Positions 1-4,189 of a stretch of 7,024 nt of DNA are shown one piece after another. The DNA comes from Panacagrimonas sp. (GTDB lineage: Bacteria; Pseudomonadota; Gammaproteobacteria; Nevskiales; Nevskiaceae), in the NCBI GenBank assembly GCA_021773655.1, contig JAJFJX010000377.1, positions 1-7,024 of the forward strand. Reading direction: 5' to 3'. The notes beneath the pieces were generated by a model. It was not told the DNA's origin. It saw only the letters and a program-made list of their open reading frames with translations, and did no database searches. Within the stretch, counting starts at the first letter, position 1, and each line of letters begins with the position of its first letter. The position numbers and the translations under genes are program-made.

Positions 1-330
1 ACACTGGCCCGCATAACCACTGTCCGCGAACAGCGTCTGGATGCCTGGATACTGGGTCATTGCCGCTGCCACCACCGGGTGGGCGCCATCGCGGTCCTGC
101 ACGCTGGCAGCCGTCACGCTGACCGCCAACAGCAGGCCCAGCGTGTCGACGACCAGGTGGCGTTTGCGTCCCTTGACCTTCTTGCCAGCGTCGTAACCGG
201 TATCGCCCCCTTGCGGTGAACCCCGCGTGGACTGCGCATCCAGGACCGCCGCGGTGGGCTCAGCGTTGCGTGCCTGTCGCTCTCGCCATTGTGCGCGCAG
301 GCGATCATGCATCTGCTCGAACTTGCCCTG
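1..330 (-). pseudogene. IS5-family transposase, DDE catalytic fragment (runs off window)
   Basis: Read on the minus strand from 330, the frame gives QGKFEQMHDRLRAQWRERQ, then AAVLDAQSTRGSPQGGDTG, YDAGKKVKGRKRHLVVDTLG, and, after a short gap, TLFADSGYAGQC at position 1. This is the RNase-H-like DDE core of an IS5-family transposase. The first catalytic Asp is in VLDAQS, the second in LFADSGYAG, and the Glu lies beyond the window. GYDAGKKVKGRKRH is the characteristic basic block of the family. No stop codon is visible. The fragment is out of frame with the N-terminal piece (586-305): the two meet at about 328-334, where the frames share the same bases. An internal ATG at 312 could start a peptide, but it would lack the DNA-binding part. 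I regard the pair as one broken gene. Confidence 0.85.
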
Positions 331-586
331 ATCGCCGATGGGCATCGGTGTAGCCGAACCGGGCAGGGCCACGCTCCGCCGTCTCCACTACCACCGCCTC
401 ACGACTGGGGAAGCGTTCGATGCCTTTGCGCCGCAGGGTCGAGACCAGCGTCTGTTCGTGAGCACTCGCGCCCGTTCGGCGAAACAGCTCGCCACCAATT
501 TCTTCGAGCGTCGCCGTAGGATCGGACTCGACGATCTGAACCAGGGTTGCTTCGTGCGCGCCTTGAATCTTCGGTGGACGGCTCAT
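305..586 (-). pseudogene. IS5-family transposase, N-terminal helix-turn-helix fragment
   Basis: A 93-codon reading frame starts at ATG 586 (MSRPPKIQGAHEA) behind an AAGGG ribosome binding site a few bases upstream. The residues up to about GYTDAHRR (ending near position 332) resemble the N-terminal winged-helix or helix-turn-helix segment that precedes the catalytic part in a set of IS5-family transposases. That segment would bind the terminal repeats. After DAHRR the frame reads eight unrelated residues (SGQVRADA) and stops at 305. In intact relatives, as I recall them, DAHRR is followed by a region of about 80 residues (a DUF4096-like domain) before the catalytic core. Here that region is missing and the next family-like sequence is in another frame. 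An upstream in-frame start at 637 exists but lies in the presumed IS terminal region and has no better ribosome site. Confidence 0.8.
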
Positions 587-661
587 CTCGATCCCTTGCT
601 TCCACGTTGGGGTCGTAGATTGCCGTTTTGTAAACACCCTCTGAGCTCACTCTTATCGGTT

Positions 662-2863
662 TCAATCCACCAGCACCGCCCCCGCGCGGCATTCCAATGC
701 CATCAGGTTGACGTCCGTCTGCCCAACTTGCAGGCCCAGCACGTTCTGCAACAGTGGCATCAGCAGATTGTTGCCGACCGCATCCAGAATGGGCTGCAGC
801 AGGTTCAGCACCAAGCCTAGCAGTGAAACGACACCGGCCTGCGGGGATGTGCCGGATGTGGCGTCCACGAGAGTCTTAAGCTGATCTACGCAGCCGCCAT
901 TCGACCCGTTACCGCCGAGCAGCCCACCGCCCGTGCACGGATTGCCAGTGACAATGTCGAGGAGACTTCCTAAAAGGTTGCCCACAACAGTCAGTAGTCC
1001 TCCGACGAGGCCCCCGACACTTTGCAGAACGCCGACAAGGTTGAGAGTCAGCACGGAATCCAAGAGGCCAACCACGGGATTCAGCACGGCACTTCCGAGG
1101 AAGCCACTCAGCCCCGTTGACGCAGCATTGAGCGTATTCGTGGCTTCGTTGAATTCCTGAGTACGGCAGGTGCGTCCGGCAGAGCCGCTGCCGCAGGCGT
1201 TGCCACCCACCTGGTTCCAAAGATCCGAGGCAAGCTCGGTGCGCTGTGCCAGGGTCAAGGTCGGCTTGGTATTCACGCCGGTGCCGAGCAAGCCTGCCAG
1301 CAGTGCGTCTGTCAGATTCTTGACCGTGGTGCCCAGATCGAGATTGCCGTTCACTGTGTCGGTCTGCCCCTGGGCAAGAACCACGTTGCCATCAGTGCCG
1401 AGAACATCGACACCCAGGTGGGCATTGAGTCCGATCAGGCCAGAGCCCAGCAGGTTGACGTTCAGAAGCTGCTCGTTCGTCAGTCCCACGTCGCATGAAT
1501 CTTTGTTGGAGAACACGGTTTCGGGGTTGATATCGCCGACGCAGATCTTGGCGATGGCGGCATCGACCTCGATATCGGCGCAATCCTCGCCGCCGGGGCA
1601 GAAGGGCGGATCGTTCATCGCGTTCAAGGACGGCGTACACAGAGACTCCAGCGTGCCCTTGGCGGCAGCGAGGTCGATGACCAGGGGCAGGTCGATATTG
1701 ACGCTGGTGCCGAGCAGGCCGCTCAGCAAGCCCCCGGCGCCGCCCAGAAGCTGTGCCGAATCAAACTTCACATGCGCAAACACGCGCGTCTGCGCCGAGT
1801 AGGCGGTGGTACCCACGCCGCCGATGCCGATGGACGGGGGTTCGATCACGCCGACCCTGGCCGTCACCGTTGCGCCGGTCAGCGGACCCAGCCCGCCGAG
1901 ACTTGCCAGATCTACGCTCACGCCCCGGCCTGCGGTGGCCACGCCTATGGCGGAGCTGATCAGGCCCAGGGCATCGAGCTTTACGTCCAGGGCCGATCCG
2001 ACCGGGGAGGTGATGGCCGCGAAAAGACCGTTCTCACTGGGGCTCGACCCGAGTGGCACCACGATGTCATCGATACTGGGGACGTCCAGTGGTACCCGCA
2101 GCGCGTTGAGCAGGGCTGTATTGAGGCCCAGCAGGGTGTCGTCGCCGGCCAGCGTGGCCGTGGCGTCCAGAATCTGCCCCAGAGTCACTTCTTCCGCCGC
2201 AAGTAGATCGTTGAAGTCGGCGACGGTGAGGTCTGCAGACACGGGAATGCCCAATGCCCCCAGCAGTCCGCCGGGGGTGATCTTCACGCCCGCCAGGCCG
2301 TTGTAGTCCATCAGGTTCAACCCGGTATCAATGCCGATGCCCTTCAGGACTCCGCCCAATACAGAAGGATTGGGGCCGCCGAGCGCCGCGAGCCGCGTGC
2401 CAACCGAGAATGCCGCCACGGGGTCGCCAACCATGGCGATCGCCGACGCGCTGATCTGCAGTTCGCCGATGAAAGGCAGGAACCGTGGCGCACGGCCGAT
2501 GACGATGGCTTCGACAGCGTTGTCGCATATCGCGGGTGTGAATCGCGGTTCCGCTAGCGCATCCCAGGTCCCGCAGTCGGCGGTCGCGGAGGCCACGGTG
2601 AAGCGTTGCAGATTCACCGCTGCGTTGCTGGTTGCGGCGAGCTCGGCAGCGTTTTCGCCGTTTTGCACCATCCTTGCTCCGGCCATGGCCGCAAGATCGG
2701 CTGCCCGCTGAAATTCCCGCTTGTGGAAGTAGATGAAGCCGAGGTCGATGATGCTGAGCAGAATCACCATCAGCGACAGGCCGGCGGCGACGTTGACCAG
2801 CACCGAACCTCGCTGGCGGGGCAGGCGAGGGTTTGCCATCGAGGGACGGAAGGCGTCGGTCAT
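662..2863 (-). CDS. tadG: TadG-like Flp pilus-assembly protein (733 aa)
   Basis: The third gene of the cassette is probably an accessory protein of the Tad (Flp) type IVb pilus system, anchored in the inner membrane with a large external part. An N-terminal Tad/TadG-like segment is clear: a basic PRQRG stretch, one membrane helix at about residues 20-46, then HKREFQRAADLAAMAGA (47-63), the usual helix of this family. Residues about 118-190 (GRAPRFLPFIG, AAFSVGTRLAAL, LNLMDYNGLAG) match the conserved core of long TadG/DUF2134-type proteins as I know them. The rest is rich in Leu, Gly, Ala and Val, with 12 cysteines in total, an even number that suits periplasmic disulfides. The C-terminus (VGQTDVNLMALECRAGAVLV) looks like the natural family end, so the gene appears complete although an IS lies just beyond. 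ATG 2863 was chosen because it is 16 nt after the preceding stop and keeps the family-like N-terminus. Its ribosome site is weak (GGGAC), suggesting coupling. ATG 2839 is possible. Confidence 0.85.
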   Translation of the reverse strand: MTDAFRPSMANPRLPRQRGSVLVNVAAGLSLMVILLSIIDLGFIYFHKREFQRAADLAAMAGARMVQNGENAAELAATSNAAVNLQRFTVASATADCGTWDALAEPRFTPAICDNAVEAIVIGRAPRFLPFIGELQISASAIAMVGDPVAAFSVGTRLAALGGPNPSVLGGVLKGIGIDTGLNLMDYNGLAGVKITPGGLLGALGIPVSADLTVADFNDLLAAEEVTLGQILDATATLAGDDTLLGLNTALLNALRVPLDVPSIDDIVVPLGSSPSENGLFAAITSPVGSALDVKLDALGLISSAIGVATAGRGVSVDLASLGGLGPLTGATVTARVGVIEPPSIGIGGVGTTAYSAQTRVFAHVKFDSAQLLGGAGGLLSGLLGTSVNIDLPLVIDLAAAKGTLESLCTPSLNAMNDPPFCPGGEDCADIEVDAAIAKICVGDINPETVFSNKDSCDVGLTNEQLLNVNLLGSGLIGLNAHLGVDVLGTDGNVVLAQGQTDTVNGNLDLGTTVKNLTDALLAGLLGTGVNTKPTLTLAQRTELASDLWNQVGGNACGSGSAGRTCRTQEFNEATNTLNAASTGLSGFLGSAVLNPVVGLLDSVLTLNLVGVLQSVGGLVGGLLTVVGNLLGSLLDIVTGNPCTGGGLLGGNGSNGGCVDQLKTLVDATSGTSPQAGVVSLLGLVLNLLQPILDAVGNNLLMPLLQNVLGLQVGQTDVNLMALECRAGAVLVD
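1270..1738 (-). repeat. Diverged internal repeat within the tadG-like gene
   Basis: Two copies of a short coding motif lie about 1698-1738 and 1270-1310. The proteins read SGLLGTSVNIDLPLVIDLA (near residue 380) and AGLLGTGVNTKPTLTLAQ (near residue 523), and the DNA is also alike (GGTGCCGAGCA in both). Each copy is followed by a cysteine-containing segment (LESLC and GGNAC). This suggests a duplicated structural module in the external part of the protein. The match is short and lies in Leu/Gly-rich sequence, so chance similarity is possible. Confidence 0.35.
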
Positions 2864-2879
2864 GTCGTGAGTGTCCCGG

Positions 2880-3419
2880 TCAGAGCCTGACGACGGCTTC
2901 GGATACCAGTGCATCCGGCAGCCACGCTTCGGTCCCGCCGATGCCCGGAATGTTGAGGGCGGGCAGCAGGCGCGTGCCGTCGCCGTAGGGGAATCGCAGC
3001 GTGATGGTGATGCAGGAACCGCTGCCGTCGGCGCAGGGGGTGGGCACGCCGACCACCAGGGGTGTGCCGTTGAGCAGGGGCCTGAGCGTGTTGCGCCGCT
3101 CCGACACCGTCTGTGCGCCGCTGCCGGGAATCACCAGCGATGTGGCCAGCGAGTCGATGACCTCTTCGGCGATCGGGCCTGCTACGAGGTCTTCGAACAC
3201 GCAGGTCGGGTCGATGTCGGGACGGCAGGCGTCGGACAGCAGGTTGGCGGCCATGGCGCCATCGCTGACTGCGCGGGATACCGCGAGTTGGGTGTAGAGC
3301 AGGGCGCCAAAGCTGATCAATCCGTACAGCAACAGGAACACCACCGGGAACACCAGCGCGAACTCGACGGCGGCGGCGCCGGCTTGCTTGCGCCCGGAGG
3401 ACGGGGTCGTGCACTTCAC
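2880..3419 (-). CDS. TadE-like pseudopilin, TadF position (179 aa)
   Basis: A small TadE-family protein (PF07811 type), probably a minor pseudopilin of the Tad pilus, anchored in the inner membrane with its C-terminal part outside. After a short basic leader comes QAG followed by AAAVEFALVFPVVFLLLYG: a hydrophobic helix at about residues 15-42 with Glu19 at +5 after Gly14. This is the G/XXXXE site cut by a prepilin peptidase such as TadV in type IVb pseudopilins. Four cysteines follow the helix (DAC, PTC, TPC, GSC), a pattern that suits two disulfides. The C-terminus (CITITLRFPYG) is a typical TadE-family beta segment. The start is taken as GTG 3419, whose GTGA overlaps the TGA stop of the upstream gene, a sign of translational coupling. 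Longer in-frame extensions to 3575 run deep into the upstream gene and encode a proline- and arginine-rich shadow. By position it corresponds to tadF, but sequence alone does not separate tadE from tadF. Confidence 0.85.
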   Translation of the reverse strand: MKCTTPSSGRKQAGAAAVEFALVFPVVFLLLYGLISFGALLYTQLAVSRAVSDGAMAANLLSDACRPDIDPTCVFEDLVAGPIAEEVIDSLATSLVIPGSGAQTVSERRNTLRPLLNGTPLVVGVPTPCADGSGSCITITLRFPYGDGTRLLPALNIPGIGGTEAWLPDALVSEAVVRL

Positions 3420-3976
3420 GGCGTGATCGCCCGGCCGTCGAGCAAGGCGCGGGCCTGGCCGACCAGGCGATTCGGAAAAATCAGCCCGAAGCCCGGCAGC
3501 GAGGGGAAGATCGGGTGGTTCTCGTAGTCGTATGTGAGTTTCACGACGATCTGGCAGCGGCCAAGGGTGAGGCACTGCGCTGCGGTGGTCGTGGATGGCG
3601 TGTCACTGGAGAGCGCCTCGACACAGGCGTCCCCCTCCGTTCCTGCCGGGCAGAAGCCGGCCAGTGGCGTGGGGGTGGACAAGCCATTGAGCCAACTCGC
3701 CTGTTGCGAGGCCACATTCACCGCAGCCAGTTCGCGCGCGCGCAAGGCGTCGACCGGTACGCCGTCTTCCAGTATCAGGCCCGGAAACCGCAGCCCCGCC
3801 CGCGCGCCTTCCTCCGCCGCATGCTGCAAGCCCAGCCGCATGGTGAAGATCAGCCCGTAGGCGATGGTGCCGTACAGCAGGGCGAAGAACACCGGGAAGA
3901 TGATGGCGTATTCCACCGCGTGGGCGCCGCTCTGGCGTCGCCTGCGTCGTGCCGCCTCGTCGGTGCCGTGCCGCAT
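3416..3976 (-). CDS. tadE: TadE-like type IVb pseudopilin (186 aa)
   Basis: The first gene of the cassette is a TadE-family minor pseudopilin of the Tad (Flp) pilus machinery. The leader is short and strongly basic (EAARRRRRQSG), followed by AHAVEYAIIFPVFFALLYG, so Gly17 with Glu22 at +5 and Tyr23 gives the G/XXXXEY prepilin-peptidase site of type IVb pseudopilins. The membrane helix spans about residues 18-44, followed by LQHAAEEGARAG, the usual TadE helix. Four cysteines lie in the external part (GFC, DAC, AQC, GRC). The end (VVKLTYDYENHPIFPSLPG) is typical of the family. ATG 3976 was chosen because GGAG at 3989-3986 lies 9 nt upstream and the leader then has a sensible length. A GTG at 4030 would add 18 residues and read through a perfect palindrome, so I consider it unlikely. 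Its stop overlaps the GTG of the next gene. Confidence 0.87.
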   Translation of the reverse strand: MRHGTDEAARRRRRQSGAHAVEYAIIFPVFFALLYGTIAYGLIFTMRLGLQHAAEEGARAGLRFPGLILEDGVPVDALRARELAAVNVASQQASWLNGLSTPTPLAGFCPAGTEGDACVEALSSDTPSTTTAAQCLTLGRCQIVVKLTYDYENHPIFPSLPGFGLIFPNRLVGQARALLDGRAITP

Positions 3977-3985
3977 CCGCAATGT

Positions 3986-3989
3986 CTCC
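3986..3989 (-). promoter_or_regulatory. Ribosome binding site of tadE
   Basis: The minus strand reads GGAGA here, with nine bases between GGAG and the ATG at 3976. It is the only good Shine-Dalgarno match near the 5' end of the tadE-like gene and decides the start in favour of 3976 over the GTG at 4030. Confidence 0.6.
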
Positions 3990-3998
3990 AGATCGTTC

Positions 3999-4018
3999 GT
4001 GCGGCTCCGGAGCCGCAC
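3999..4018. repeat. Perfect 20-bp palindrome in the tad leader
   Basis: The sequence GTGCGGCTCC followed by GGAGCCGCAC is a perfect inverted repeat with no mismatch. As RNA it could fold into an 8-bp GC-rich stem with a CCGG loop. As DNA it has the symmetry of an operator for a dimeric regulator. It lies 9 nt upstream of the tadE ribosome binding site. No T-run follows on either strand, so it is not a standard rho-independent terminator. Function is unknown. Confidence 0.6.
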
Positions 4019-4175
4019 TGCTGCCGTCACATTAGCCCAAGGCCGGTGGCCCTTGATGCCGGCCGTCCGGCGCTTTCTGTCCGCTCGTCGCGCTGGCGCG
4101 ATCAGGCCTGGGTCCGGCGACGGCCGGGCGGACGTTATGGATAGAATCGTTCATCGCGCAACCAAGGTCGTGATC

Positions 4176-4180
4176 GGGGA
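4176..4180 (+). promoter_or_regulatory. Ribosome binding site of the GGDEF/EAL gene
   Basis: GGGGA lies nine bases before the GTG at 4190. In this frame there is a TAG stop at 4142 and no ATG, GTG or TTG between that stop and 4190, so this site and the GTG define the start. Confidence 0.55.
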
Positions 4181-4189
4181 CGCCGACCG

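Larger units (their letters stand above)
1..641 (-). mobile_element. IS5-family insertion sequence remnant, right part only
   Basis: This stretch encodes pieces of an IS5-family DDE transposase on the minus strand and continues past position 1. The outer end cannot be fixed from one side. The best guess is position 641, where the minus strand reads GAGGGTGTTTAC immediately after TCA (644-642). A GAG-type tip next to a TNA target is what I recall for the IS1031-like branch of IS5, but the other terminal repeat lies outside the window, so this boundary is an inference. The element sits directly downstream of the tadG-like gene. Its transposase is internally deleted and frameshifted, so this copy should be immobile on its own, although a related intact copy could move it if both ends survive. 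Confidence 0.75.
3977..4189. promoter_or_regulatory. Divergent intergenic region between tadE and the GGDEF gene
   Basis: These 213 bp separate two genes transcribed away from each other, so promoters in both directions are expected. On the plus strand TAGAAT at 4142-4147 is a plausible -10 box about 43 nt before the GTG start, but the -35 region (near 4119-4124) matches poorly. On the minus strand TAATGT at 4034-4029 is an even weaker -10 candidate. The region also contains the perfect palindrome at 3999-4018. Poor sigma-70 boxes suggest an activator or an alternative sigma factor, or simply that I cannot identify the promoters by eye. I see no gene here. Confidence 0.4.

Noticed and set aside
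305..637. The two transposase pieces as a normal programmed-frameshift OrfA/OrfB pair
   Set aside because: No slippery run is seen at the junction, and the middle domain that should lie between the two pieces is absent, so deletion explains the arrangement better.
662..720. Truncation of the tadG-like gene by the insertion sequence
   Set aside because: The last residues match the family's usual ending, and the likely IS tip is outside the reading frame, so the gene appears complete.
289..2890. Several plus-strand open frames of 70 to 210 codons across the tadG and IS regions
   Set aside because: They lie antisense to well-supported genes, have Arg/Pro/Ser-rich composition and show no family-like motif or convincing ribosome site.
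3999..4018. The palindrome as a rho-independent terminator
   Set aside because: No T-run follows the stem on either strand, and it sits upstream of both neighbouring genes, not downstream.
3977..4030. An upstream GTG start for tadE at 4030
   Set aside because: It lacks a good ribosome site and would place the palindrome inside the coding sequence and lengthen the pseudopilin leader; ATG 3976 has a GGAG at good spacing.
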